From assembly GCA_965223305.1 (NCBI GenBank), contig CBDCWT010000088.1, positions 558,001 through 622,000 of the forward strand: DNA of 64,000 nt. Direction: 5' to 3'. Made by a program: the position numbers and the translations under genes. Positions 34,554 to 43,691 of the stretch are shown here, piece by piece (position 1 is the first letter of the stretch; each line of letters starts with the position of its first letter). The DNA is from CBDCWT01 sp965223305. Its GTDB lineage: Bacteria > Planctomycetota > Planctomycetia > Pirellulales > Pirellulaceae. A model generated the notes under the pieces. The model saw nothing but the letters and a program-made list of their open reading frames with translations. It was not told the origin of the DNA and did not search any database.

Positions 34554-35561
34554 ATGAAAACGGTGCTTCCAGTTTTATGCGCGCTGCTCCAGATTCTGGG
34601 ATGCTGGGACTCGACCGTTCAAGCCGCTGATGCGGACAAGATCCGGATCGTCCTGGATACGGACGCCAACAACGAGCTGGACGATCAGCACGCCATCGCC
34701 TATCTGCTGTTTAACGGCGACAAGTTCGCGGTCGAAGGCATCACCGTCAATGCGACCTCCGATGGTGGCGAGATCCAAAGACACGTCGACGAAGCTGAAC
34801 GCGTGGTACGCCTGTGTTCGTTAGCATCCGCGGTCAAGGTCTATCCGGGGGCGAGCGGCAAGTACGATGAGATTGTGCCGCACATTGGGAAACGGGAGTA
34901 CGACGGTTCAGCAGCGGTAGACTTCATCATCGAACGGGCAATGGTGGACGACTCACGGCAACTGGTTCTCATGCCGATCGGCAAGCTCACGAACATCGCC
35001 CTGGCGCTGAAGAGGGCTCCGTCGATAGCCGAGCGAGTCCGAATCGTATGGCTCGGAACGAACTACCCGAAACCGGGTGAGTACAACTTCGTTCATGACA
35101 TCACGGCACTCGATCCGATTCTTGAGTCGACGGTACCTTTCGAAATTGCGATGGTTCGTTATGGCGAACCCAGCGGTACCGATGCCGTGCGGGCGAGGCT
35201 GAGGGATATCCGGAGAATCATGCCGGACAAGGGACCATCGATTTCTACGCCGGTGAGCGGCCGGCACGGAGGGATGTTTTCGAACTTCGGAGACTACTCG
35301 GTTGAGCTGTTCGAAAAATTCCGCGGGAACCCCCAAGAGCGACCGCTGTTCGATATGGCCGCGGTCGCCATCGTGAAGAATCCCAAGTGGGCCGACCGGG
35401 TTGTCATCGGGGCACCCAAGTTTGTTGACGGGAAGTGGATCGACCGGCCCGACAACCCGCGGAAGATTGTGATCTGGGAGAATTTTGAAAAAGCAGCAAT
35501 CATGCAGGACTTCTATACACGGATGGATAACTATGTGCTGGCGAGACCTTCCGTGCGGTGA
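34554..35561 (+). CDS. secreted nucleoside hydrolase-like protein
   Basis: 335 residues with an N-terminal signal (LPVLCALLQILGCWDSTVQAA). The body is an inosine-uridine nucleoside N-ribohydrolase: VLDTDANNELDDQHAIAYLL supplies the calcium-binding Asp cluster (35, 37, 43, 44), and LVLMPIGKLTNIALAL and FNFVHDITALD-like YNFVHDITALDPI follow. These enzymes cleave the N-glycosidic bond of nucleosides. Export and proximity to the two amidohydrolase genes suggest extracellular nucleoside or base scavenging (inference). ATG at 34554 with AAGGAAAAG upstream. Confidence 0.9.
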   Translation: MKTVLPVLCALLQILGCWDSTVQAADADKIRIVLDTDANNELDDQHAIAYLLFNGDKFAVEGITVNATSDGGEIQRHVDEAERVVRLCSLASAVKVYPGASGKYDEIVPHIGKREYDGSAAVDFIIERAMVDDSRQLVLMPIGKLTNIALALKRAPSIAERVRIVWLGTNYPKPGEYNFVHDITALDPILESTVPFEIAMVRYGEPSGTDAVRARLRDIRRIMPDKGPSISTPVSGRHGGMFSNFGDYSVELFEKFRGNPQERPLFDMAAVAIVKNPKWADRVVIGAPKFVDGKWIDRPDNPRKIVIWENFEKAAIMQDFYTRMDNYVLARPSVR

Positions 35562-35628
35562 TGTCTTTCAACCCAGCTCGTTGTCAACAGCTGCTCGTTC
35601 CGGCACTCAGCGATCCGACACCCCGCGA

Positions 35629-35637
35629 TGCTATAAT
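35629..35637 (+). promoter_or_regulatory. extended -10 promoter of the GNAT gene
   Basis: TGC-TATAAT is a perfect extended -10. It ends 8 bp before the ATG at 35646, so the predicted start of transcription (35643-35646) coincides with the start codon. No good -35 is visible (AGCGAT at 17-bp spacing). Suggests a leaderless mRNA. Confidence 0.6.
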
Positions 35638-35645
35638 GGCTGCCG

Positions 35646-36581
35646 ATGAGGGTTCGATCACTGCGAGAAACAGACTACGAGCAGCTGCTTCGTTTGTATC
35701 GCCTGCAGACGACGTCCTTACCATTCCATCACAATGTAAGACGGGATCAATTCAAACAAGACCTGACGACAACGCGATTCATTCGCAACCCTGCTGATCA
35801 TCACGCGAAAGCCAAGATTGCACTGGTTGCGATCAAGCGCGACCGAGTTTGCGCGTTCGTGAGTGGCGGAATGGTCACGAAGGGCGATGAAGTTGTCGAG
35901 TCGGGCACCGGGTACATCCAGGCGATTCTCGGCGAGCCGGCGGAAGCCGACGCTGTGAAGGAATTGGTGTCCCGAGTTGTCAAGCACGTTCGTCGCTATC
36001 GACCGCACCGCTTGGTGGCACAGGATGGATGTTTCTCGCCGATCTTCTTCGCCGAGAGCGCGAGCACCTTGTCATCCCAGCACGCTTGGATTGGCCAGGT
36101 TCTTCTCGATACCGGATTCGCAGTTTGCGCCCGTTCCGCACGACTTGTTGCTGTGCTTGACAATCCGCGGCGCGAAGTCAAGGCTCCGACTCCGCTTAAG
36201 TTCCTTCATGTTAAGCACGAGATGTACGGCTTCAATCCGAAGTACGATTTCGGCTGCGTGTTACTAAAACCCCCATATGAGCGTGGCGACGGTGTTGTGT
36301 GGTGTGGAAACTTCTATTCCGGCGAGTTCGTCAAGGGAACGGCACATCGTTCGCTCTACATCAATTGGTTCACGATCATGGACGAGGACTATCGGGGCAA
36401 AGGGCTAGGCCGGCTGATGCTGCAACATTGCCTGCACCAGGCACAACAGCGAGGTGCCAAGTATGCATCATTGATGACGAGCGACGACAACTTTGTAGCT
36501 CGTAATCTCTACCAATCGGAAGGTTTTGAAATCGTCGACACGACGCACTCGTTTGAGCTGCTGGCGCTCAAAGGCGGCTGA
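35646..36581 (+). CDS. GNAT family N-acetyltransferase
   Basis: 311 residues. The C-terminal half carries the GNAT acetyl-CoA signature, DEDYRGKGLGRLMLQHCLHQA, then KYASLMTSDDNFVARNLYQSEGFEI. The N-terminal part has an extra ~150-residue domain that may be a second, degenerate GNAT fold. Acceptor unknown. Cytoplasmic. The start ATG has no Shine-Dalgarno sequence and lies 8 bp after a TATAAT, which fits a leaderless transcript. Confidence 0.85.
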   Translation: MRVRSLRETDYEQLLRLYRLQTTSLPFHHNVRRDQFKQDLTTTRFIRNPADHHAKAKIALVAIKRDRVCAFVSGGMVTKGDEVVESGTGYIQAILGEPAEADAVKELVSRVVKHVRRYRPHRLVAQDGCFSPIFFAESASTLSSQHAWIGQVLLDTGFAVCARSARLVAVLDNPRREVKAPTPLKFLHVKHEMYGFNPKYDFGCVLLKPPYERGDGVVWCGNFYSGEFVKGTAHRSLYINWFTIMDEDYRGKGLGRLMLQHCLHQAQQRGAKYASLMTSDDNFVARNLYQSEGFEIVDTTHSFELLALKGG

Positions 36582-36720
36582 CGCTTGCGCTGCTCAACCG
36601 AACTTCCCACCGCTACGAACGGGCCGACCACGCAGCGAAAGATGTTGGAAGCAGGTATCCTTTGCTGGCGCGAATCAACCGCCTGGGCCACGACGTGCGA
36701 ACGCCGCCGCAACGAATTTG

Positions 36721-36749
36721 TTGATGATCGATGAGTCAGCCACTATGAT
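36721..36749 (+). promoter_or_regulatory. sigma70-type promoter of giant protein 1
   Basis: TTGATG (36721-36726), 17-nt spacer, TATGAT (36744-36749). Predicted start of transcription near 36756 and a leader of about 75 nt before the ATG at 36832. Confidence 0.6.
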
Positions 36750-36831
36750 TGCGGCGTTTCGGGTGTGGAAGACGCTGTGACCGCGCCCTTGATTGTTCAA
36801 CGCGACAGACAACCCAACGAGAGAACGCAAC

Positions 36832-39800
36832 ATGTCCCGCCCGCGCAAACGAAGTGGTCTTCCAGGCGTCGACCGACGGCGATTCCGCCGTCTGTCGGTT
36901 GAGATGCTCGAACGGCGTAACCTGTTGGCGATGGTCACCGGGGTCGCACCGGCTGCGAACGCGCATCACGTCTCGGTCTCTACAGAAATCACTGCCACGT
37001 TCGACGAGAACATCAATCCCGCAACGGCGACAGCTCGGACCCTCTCGGTCCATTCCGCTCAAGGTGGTTTGCTCCGCGACCCGTCCGCCGCAGTTAGTAC
37101 CGCAGGTATGACGGTGACGCTTGACCCGTCTGCGGATTTCTTTCCGGGTGATCTCGTGCAGGCCTCGGTCACAGCTGGCATTACGGGTGTGACCCCCGCC
37201 GTACCGCATGTCTGGCAGTTTCGCACGGCGGCCACCGGCAGCGGCGTCTTTGTGAGTAGTGGCCAAGGCCTTGGAGATCCAGCCGCCAACACTTCCAGCT
37301 GGGGGGTCGAAGTCGGCGACCTGGATGCTGATGGTGATTTGGATGTCTTCATGGCCAACCTCTCGGCGGGCAACCGAGTCTATCTGAACAACGGCAGCGG
37401 CGAGTTTACCGACAGCGGCCAATCGCTGGGCGACCACCGCAGTCGCAGCGTCGCGCTGGGTGACATGGATGGCGACGGCGACCTGGATGCGATCGTGGCG
37501 AACGACAGCGGTCATCAGAATCGCATCTGGCAAAACGACGGCAACGGTGTCTTTTCCGAGCAAACCTTCGGCGGCAACAGCAGCCGCGACGTCAAGCTTG
37601 GTGATCTCGACGGCGATGGGGATCTGGATGCGTTTGTGGGCAACGGTGGGCAACCCAATCGAGTTTATCTCAACAACAGTGGTTTGCTCGCTGATACCGG
37701 ACAGACGTTGGGCAGCAGTTCGAGTCGCGGCCTGAGCCTGGGCGACATGGATGGCGATGGGGATTTGGATGCCGTGGTGGCCAACGAAGACGAGCCGCAA
37801 CGGGTGTGGTTCAACGACGGCAGCGGAGTCTTTACGGACAGCGGACAAGCGCTGTTCAACGCTCTCAGTCGTGGCGTTGGCCTAGGCGACTTAGACGGTG
37901 ACGGTGACTTAGACGCGCTGATCACCAGCCGTGACTACTCGAACAAGGTATGGCTGAACGAGGGCAACGGTGTGTTGGTCGACAGCGGTCAGGCACTCGG
38001 GCAGTCCGGCGGTGGGAGTGCATCGCTCCGATCCGAGAAAGTCGAAATGGGAGATCTGGACGGCGACGGCGACCTAGATGCCTTCGTCAGCAACAACAAC
38101 GGGCAGACCAATCGTATTTGGGTCAATGATGGGAACGCCGTTTTTACCGACAGCGGGCAAAACCTGGACATCGATACCAACTCTCAAAACATCGCACTAG
38201 GGGACCTTGACGGCGACGGCGATCTAGATGCGGTTATAGCGAACGACAGTTACTTCGGCGGCACCAACAGCGTTGGCCGTATCTGGATCAATCAGAACCT
38301 GACACCCAGCGTTACGCTGACTCTGGACAACCCGTCGATTGCCGAAGCCGCGGGCAACGCGACAGTCACCGCCGTGCTCTCGGCTACGCACACTGAAGCA
38401 GTGACCGTCGACTTGGTAACCGCAGGGACCGCCACGCCGACCGACGACTACACGACATCCGGTTCGCAGATCGTGATTCCTGCAGGGGCCACAACTGGAG
38501 CCATAACGATTACCGCCGTGCAGGACACCGTCGACGAACCGGACGAGACGATTGTCGTCGACATTTCCGACGTCGTTAACGGGCAGGAAGTCGGCGCGCA
38601 ACAAGTCACGGCTACGATTGTGGATGATGACGAGCCGATTCCGGTTCCAGACGTCACCTTGTCAGTGGACCGAACCGCCATTGCTGAAGCGGCAGAGGTT
38701 GCGGTATTTACTGTGACACTTTCGCAAGTGACGGTAGTCCCGGTGACGGTTGAGCTCGGTATCTCAGGCTCCGCCGATGCCAGCGACTATACCACTTCGG
38801 GAACGCAGATCGTCGTAGCCCCGGGGATGATCAGCGACTCGATGACTGTAACGGCCGTCCAGGATCGTCTCGACGAGCCGGATGAGACCGTCGTGGTTGA
38901 CATTGTCGAAGTCTCCGGTGGAAACGAGTTGGGAGTACAGCAGCAGACTATCACGATTACCGACGATGACGAGCCGAAATTGACTGTGACGGCACTGACT
39001 CCGACGCCCTCCGGCTTTGCGGCCGAGTTCAGCGCCGAGCTGAATGCCGACGTCCTAAATCTTTACGCCCCGCAGACGGATGGACTGGGAGTTGCCGATG
39101 TCACGTTGCAGGGTGCGTCCACCGGTGCCGTTGCCGGTTCATTGGTGGTGGATGCGTCACTGCGGCGAGTCACCTTTATCAAGAGCGGTTCCCCGTTGTC
39201 CCCGGACAGCTACATCGTGACGTTACGCAGCGATGCCAACGGCTTTGTGGATACAGCAGGCCAGTTGCTTGATGGAAACGACGACGGTACCGAGGGAGAT
39301 GACTACACGAGCGAGTTTACGGTCGCCGAGCCGGCGGCCAATTCGGTCACGATTGGGATTCCCGACTTTGTTCGAGGTCCAGGCCAAGCCGTGAACTTAC
39401 CCGCCGACGAGATCAGCGGAATTGCGGTGACCATCAGCGAAGGGACGAATGTGCGGGCAGTCGATCTGCGTGTGGCCTACGATCCGAGCTTGCTGACGAT
39501 CACGGGAGGCAGCGTGGGAGCAGATGCTCCGGCCGGTGCCTCGGTGATTGTGAACACCAGCACTCCGGGTCTGGCAATCCTGGTATTTTTCAGCACGACA
39601 CCGCTGCCTGCCGGAAGAGCTGACTTGATCAACTTGCAAGCGACCGTACCGACGAACGATGCCAGCAGCATCTACGGTGCGCAGCATGTACTGGATCTCC
39701 ACGGAGTGATTGTCAGCGACGGAAACGACAATGAAGCACCGGTCGTGGTCGACGATGCCTTTCATCAGGCGAGTTTCTTCTCGGACGTGACGGGCAACGG

Positions 39801-40344
39801 TCGTATCAACGCAGCCGATGCCTCGGGCGTAGCGCGATTTGCAGCGTTAATTGACGGCGGCTTTGCCGGTTCCCCGAACGCGGATCCTCTAATCGTGGGC
39901 GACATCAGCGGGAACGGTCGACTGAATGCTGCCGACGCTTCGCTATTAGCACAATTTGCCGCGTTGATTCTGGTGCCCCAGATCCCGCCGATTCCCGGCG
40001 GGGTCGTCATTTCGGGTGTTCCGAGAGTTCGGCCACAGCCGCCGTTCGCAATGCCTGGCGACTTGGGGACGGCGATCGTGAAACGTGCTCCGATTGCCGG
40101 ATCGCGGGACACCGGCGGGGATCCGCGCGACGAATACTTCGACGAAGTCGGGTCGGCGATCGTTGAAGACCTGGAGGCAAGTCGAGCGCGAACACGACGC
40201 GCCAGTGCTACGGCCGACGAGTTGGGCGAGGAACAGCTGGCACGCGCGCTGGAGGAGGCATTGGGCGAGCTGTTGTCTGCTACCGATTGGGACAGAAAAA
40301 TCGACTACGGCGAATCCCCTTTGCCGAAGAGAAGGAGCGGTTAG
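36832..40344 (+). CDS. giant extracellular protein 1: Big_5, FG-GAP, Calx-beta, cohesin-like, dockerin
   Basis: 1,170 residues from the ATG at 36832. N-terminal basic RRRFRRLSVEMLERRNLLA is the planctomycete export signature. Then follow an Ig-like Big_5 (35-145), seven FG-GAP/VCBS repeats (about 156-486; GDLDGDGDLDAFV type, calcium-binding), two Calx-beta domains (491-603, 606-713; AVQDxxDEPDET), a second Ig-like domain, a cohesin-like domain (about 838-976; FVRGPGQAVNLPAD, GTNVRAVDLRVAYDPSLL) and a dockerin pair (about 984-1046; DVTGNGRINAADAS and DISGNGRLNAADAS). Calcium-dependent surface adhesion or complex assembly is likely. It has a paralogue at 56087. The promoter at 36721 fits. Confidence 0.88.
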   Translation: MSRPRKRSGLPGVDRRRFRRLSVEMLERRNLLAMVTGVAPAANAHHVSVSTEITATFDENINPATATARTLSVHSAQGGLLRDPSAAVSTAGMTVTLDPSADFFPGDLVQASVTAGITGVTPAVPHVWQFRTAATGSGVFVSSGQGLGDPAANTSSWGVEVGDLDADGDLDVFMANLSAGNRVYLNNGSGEFTDSGQSLGDHRSRSVALGDMDGDGDLDAIVANDSGHQNRIWQNDGNGVFSEQTFGGNSSRDVKLGDLDGDGDLDAFVGNGGQPNRVYLNNSGLLADTGQTLGSSSSRGLSLGDMDGDGDLDAVVANEDEPQRVWFNDGSGVFTDSGQALFNALSRGVGLGDLDGDGDLDALITSRDYSNKVWLNEGNGVLVDSGQALGQSGGGSASLRSEKVEMGDLDGDGDLDAFVSNNNGQTNRIWVNDGNAVFTDSGQNLDIDTNSQNIALGDLDGDGDLDAVIANDSYFGGTNSVGRIWINQNLTPSVTLTLDNPSIAEAAGNATVTAVLSATHTEAVTVDLVTAGTATPTDDYTTSGSQIVIPAGATTGAITITAVQDTVDEPDETIVVDISDVVNGQEVGAQQVTATIVDDDEPIPVPDVTLSVDRTAIAEAAEVAVFTVTLSQVTVVPVTVELGISGSADASDYTTSGTQIVVAPGMISDSMTVTAVQDRLDEPDETVVVDIVEVSGGNELGVQQQTITITDDDEPKLTVTALTPTPSGFAAEFSAELNADVLNLYAPQTDGLGVADVTLQGASTGAVAGSLVVDASLRRVTFIKSGSPLSPDSYIVTLRSDANGFVDTAGQLLDGNDDGTEGDDYTSEFTVAEPAANSVTIGIPDFVRGPGQAVNLPADEISGIAVTISEGTNVRAVDLRVAYDPSLLTITGGSVGADAPAGASVIVNTSTPGLAILVFFSTTPLPAGRADLINLQATVPTNDASSIYGAQHVLDLHGVIVSDGNDNEAPVVVDDAFHQASFFSDVTGNGRINAADASGVARFAALIDGGFAGSPNADPLIVGDISGNGRLNAADASLLAQFAALILVPQIPPIPGGVVISGVPRVRPQPPFAMPGDLGTAIVKRAPIAGSRDTGGDPRDEYFDEVGSAIVEDLEASRARTRRASATADELGEEQLARALEEALGELLSATDWDRKIDYGESPLPKRRSG

Positions 40345-40379
40345 GAGATCTAGCTCCGACGTAAAACCCAGCACAACAC

Positions 40380-41879
40380 CTATTGAAACGACCCGAACAG
40401 CAGGGTCCAAGCTGGGATCAAGACGATCGCTGTGAGGTTCAAGCAGAACCCCGCCTTACACATTTGCTTGATCGTGATGTGACCGCTGCCGAAGACAATC
40501 GCATTGGGTGGGGTGGCGACGGGCAACATGAAGGCAAAGGACGCTGAAATCGTCGCCGGCACCAGCAGCAGCATGGGGTTGATGTCGATTCCGACGGCAA
40601 CGCTGAAGAGAATCGGCAGAAACACAGCTGCGGTCGGCGTATTGCTGGTAAGTTCTGTCAGGAAGACCACCATTGCCACAACGACGACCACCAGCGCCAC
40701 GCTGGGGAGCGCGGAGAGCGCGGCGACTTGACCGCCGATCCAGTCTGCGAGTGTGCTGGCTGAAATCCCCTCTGCCAGACTAAACCCACCTCCGAACAGC
40801 AGCAGGACTCCCCAGGGTATCGCTCGCGCCGTTTTCCAATCAAGCGTGTACACTCCGTTCCTGGCATCGACGGGAATCACGAACAACACGACGGCCGCCG
40901 CCAGGGCAATAATCGTGTCGTTCAGGTGTTGCACTGCCGGTGCCCAGCCGAGGAGCCAGTCCCAGCTGGTGAGCGGTTTCCGCAGGACCCAGCACGCCGC
41001 GGTGAGGACAAACACGGCGAGCACCATCCATTCGGCCTTCGAGACGGGGCCCATCTTGTCGAGTTCGTCACGGATCAGCTGCCGGCCTCCTGCGATTTCC
41101 TTGACCCGAATCGGAAAGACCAGATGAGTCAGCAGCAGCCAGATGAGAACCAGCATCAGCATCGCCAGCGGACCGGCGAAACGCAGCCAGTCGGCGAAGC
41201 CGATATCCCGTCCCTGCTGTTCTGCAAAACGCAGCAAGAGCAAATTGGTGGGAGTACCGACCAGTGAAGAAGCACCACCGACGCTGGCTGCATAGGCAAT
41301 GCCTAGCATCAAGCACGTCGCGAAGTTGGCGCCGGACTCTCCTCGTGCGGAATCACCTGCGCCCTGGGAACCGAGTCGGTCGCTGATCAACGCCACCAAG
41401 CTGAGGCCGATCGGGAGCATCATTACCGAAGACGCCGTGTTGCTGATCCACATGCTCAGCAAAGCGGTCGCCAACATGAAGCCGGCGACGAGCCGCCGTG
41501 GCTGCGTGCCGACCGCGAGCACGGTCGTCAACGCGATCCGCCGATGGAGGTTCCAGCGTTCCATCGCGCGAGCGATCATGAATCCACCCAAGATCAGAAA
41601 CGTATACCGGTTGGCGTAAGGGGCGGCTGCCTCTTCGGTGGTGAGAATCCCGCCGAGCGGGAAGAGGATGATGGGCAACAGCGCGGTCACTGGGAGTGGC
41701 ACGGCTTCGGTCATCCACCAGATGGCCATCCAGACGGCAATGGCAGCCGTTCGCTGCGCCTCGGGGCTCAGCTCTGCGGCCAGCGAACGCGGCAGCGTCC
41801 AAATCAGCAGTGCCACGAGAGGACCGGCAATGCTGCCGATCAGCGCGATGCTCCGTGCGGATTGGGAGTCGTTTGTCAC
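40380..41879 (-). CDS. DASS (SLC13) family sodium/anion symporter
   Basis: 499 residues, about 11-12 transmembrane helices. The family markers are the two SNT motifs (SNTASSVMMLP and TSNTPTAAVFLPI), the loop GGASSLVGTPTNLLLL and PVATPPNAIVFGSGHI near the C-terminus. DASS proteins import dicarboxylates, citrate or sulfate with Na+; the substrate is not predictable. Start is GTG at 41879. No operon partner. Confidence 0.93.
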   Translation of the reverse strand: MTNDSQSARSIALIGSIAGPLVALLIWTLPRSLAAELSPEAQRTAAIAVWMAIWWMTEAVPLPVTALLPIILFPLGGILTTEEAAAPYANRYTFLILGGFMIARAMERWNLHRRIALTTVLAVGTQPRRLVAGFMLATALLSMWISNTASSVMMLPIGLSLVALISDRLGSQGAGDSARGESGANFATCLMLGIAYAASVGGASSLVGTPTNLLLLRFAEQQGRDIGFADWLRFAGPLAMLMLVLIWLLLTHLVFPIRVKEIAGGRQLIRDELDKMGPVSKAEWMVLAVFVLTAACWVLRKPLTSWDWLLGWAPAVQHLNDTIIALAAAVVLFVIPVDARNGVYTLDWKTARAIPWGVLLLFGGGFSLAEGISASTLADWIGGQVAALSALPSVALVVVVVAMVVFLTELTSNTPTAAVFLPILFSVAVGIDINPMLLLVPATISASFAFMLPVATPPNAIVFGSGHITIKQMCKAGFCLNLTAIVLIPAWTLLFGSFQ

Positions 41880-41904
41880 GTGTTGTTATACCGTTAAGGA
41901 CTTC

Positions 41905-42082
41905 TTGTGGCCGAACTCGCCAGAGTTTGGCAGTCCACGAACCAAACTCTGGCGAGTTCGGCTACCAAACCAAACTCTGGCGAGTTCGGCTACGTTCCAA
42001 ATCAGCCGCTGGGCGTTAGCCCACGGTTCACAAACCGGATGCTAACGCATTCCGGCTGATTGTGGGCCGAGCAGGCCGCTTG
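41905..42082. repeat. hairpin repeat block at DASS / aldolase junction
   Basis: Three copies of the GCCGAACTCGCCAGAGTTTGG module (one inverted relative to the others), followed by the AGCCGCTGGGCGTTAGCCCA and ATGCTAACGCATTCCGGCTG segments identical in order to 29341-29415. It spans the junction between the starts/ends of the DASS and threonine aldolase genes. Confidence 0.8.
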
Positions 42083-42083
42083 C

Positions 42084-43175
42084 TTAATAAGTCGCCGCGC
42101 TGCCGGCCGCCGGTCGCTCGCCCGCCGCCAGGCCGGCGGCGACGCGAGTCAACGACTCGGCAGCTCGCCGCACTCCGTCTTCATCAACGTCCAGGTGGGT
42201 GACGGCGCGGACCCGGTCGGCCGCGATCACGAGCATTTGTACCTGTTCGATCTCAAGGGCCGCCACGACATCGGCAGCCGAACCGAGCTGAGCGGCAACT
42301 TGGAAGATCACAATATTCGTGTCGACCTGATCTGGTTGCAGCGCCAATCCATCGATTTGCTGGACCGCATCGGCGAGGATGCGTGCGTTGGCATGATCAA
42401 CGGCGAGCCGTGCACGATGGTGCTGCAGCGCGTGAAGCGCTCCGGCGGCAATGATCCCGGCCTGCCGCATGCCGCCCCCAAAAAGCTTGCGATGCCGCCG
42501 AGCTTCGTCGATGTCCTGCCTCGTACCCGCGAGCGCCGATCCGACGGGGGCACCCAGCCCCTTGCTGAAACAGACGCTGACGGTGTCAAAGTGCTGCGCC
42601 CAGACAGCCGCGTCAATTCCTGAAGCTGCTGCTGCGTTGAAGAGGCGGGCTCCGTCCAAATGTGTTTTCAACCCTTGTTCGTGGGCCCAACAGCAGAGTC
42701 GTTCCACGACGTCGTACGGCTGTACCCGCCCGCCGCCCCGGTTGTGGGTGTTCTCGAGGCACACCAAACGAGTTCTCACTAGGTGTTCGTTCTCAGGGCG
42801 AATCAGGCTCTCGAGTTGTTCTCGTTCAAGAACACCGCCTTGGCCGGGCACCGGGTGCGCCGCCACACCGCTCAGCTGAGCGAACGCTCCTTGCTCGTAG
42901 TTGAAGATGTGACAACCGGCCTCACACAGGAACTCGTCACCAGGTTTGCAGTGGATCCGTATGGCGACCTGGTTCGTCATCGTTCCCGACGGCATGTAAA
43001 TAGCTGCCTCTTTGCCGAGCAGCTCGGCCGTCAAGTCCTGTAGCTGTTCGATGGTGGGATCTTGACCGATCACGTCGTCGCCGACTTCGGCGGCTGCCAT
43101 AGCAGCCCGCATCTCTTCCGTCGGCTTGGTCACGGTATCGCTGCGAAGATCGACGACAGACTCACTCATTGTCAT
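42084..43175 (-). CDS. low-specificity threonine aldolase family
   Basis: 363 residues of the beta-eliminating lyase (GLY1/LtaE) family, PLP-dependent fold type I. VDLRSDTVTKPTEEMRAAM and GDDVIGQDPT at the start, THLDGARLFNAA, and the PLP lysine in SVCFSKGLGAP (Lys205) are diagnostic. It splits threonine or allo-threonine to glycine and acetaldehyde. ATG at 43175. The stop at 42084 adjoins a repeat block. Monocistronic. Confidence 0.94.
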   Translation of the reverse strand: MTMSESVVDLRSDTVTKPTEEMRAAMAAAEVGDDVIGQDPTIEQLQDLTAELLGKEAAIYMPSGTMTNQVAIRIHCKPGDEFLCEAGCHIFNYEQGAFAQLSGVAAHPVPGQGGVLEREQLESLIRPENEHLVRTRLVCLENTHNRGGGRVQPYDVVERLCCWAHEQGLKTHLDGARLFNAAAASGIDAAVWAQHFDTVSVCFSKGLGAPVGSALAGTRQDIDEARRHRKLFGGGMRQAGIIAAGALHALQHHRARLAVDHANARILADAVQQIDGLALQPDQVDTNIVIFQVAAQLGSAADVVAALEIEQVQMLVIAADRVRAVTHLDVDEDGVRRAAESLTRVAAGLAAGERPAAGSAATY

Positions 43176-43295
43176 ATACTCGTTCAGATGAGCTGGGGTG
43201 TGGTTGCTGGGTCGATGCGATTATAAGACAAGGCACGGCCGGTCTGTAGATCGGTGGGATACTCGGGTGTTGCCAGGGGGAACACAGCGCGGCCA

Positions 43296-43560
43296 CCAAA
43301 GTCCCTTCTCCCCGCCGGGGAGAAGGTGGCCGAAGGCCGGATGAGGGGGAAGCCAAAGTGAAAACTTGCGCACGCGCGAGAACTCTGACCGTTAGTAGCA
43401 CAGATTCACGAGCGATCTTACCGCGAGATCGTCTGTTGTCTCGTTGGCTGCTGCGGCTGAGTCGGCCTACAGGAACTGGGCGCGAATCGCTCGTCTTCGT
43501 TACCACAAAAACACTTAGGACCTCTCGCGACGGTTTCGCGGATCATCCGGGGGCTAGTCC
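43296..43560. repeat. decayed P element plus CCGGGGAGAAGG hairpin
   Basis: 43296-43350 carries CTTCTCCCCGCCGGGGAGAAG and GGCCGAAGGCCGG, a hairpin pair also seen near 54114. From about 43394 to 43557 there is a diverged copy of the palindromic element: ATTCACGAGCGATC, GCTCGTCTTCGTTACCACAA and CCTCTCGCGACGG. No gene fills 43176-43691. Confidence 0.6.
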
Positions 43561-43691
43561 CTGGAGCAAGTCGGTTGGTAGAATGTGGATCAGGTCGCAC
43601 GCGCGCACCCGTAGGGCGCCGGCAGCATCTTCCGACGATCGCGTCGTTTCCTTTTTGCGCCACTCCGAACTAGGAGCAGACTGGGGGAGTA

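Noticed and set aside
36736..37848. 370-codon minus-strand frame
   Set aside because: Shadow of the FG-GAP repeats of giant protein 1; no start features or domain.
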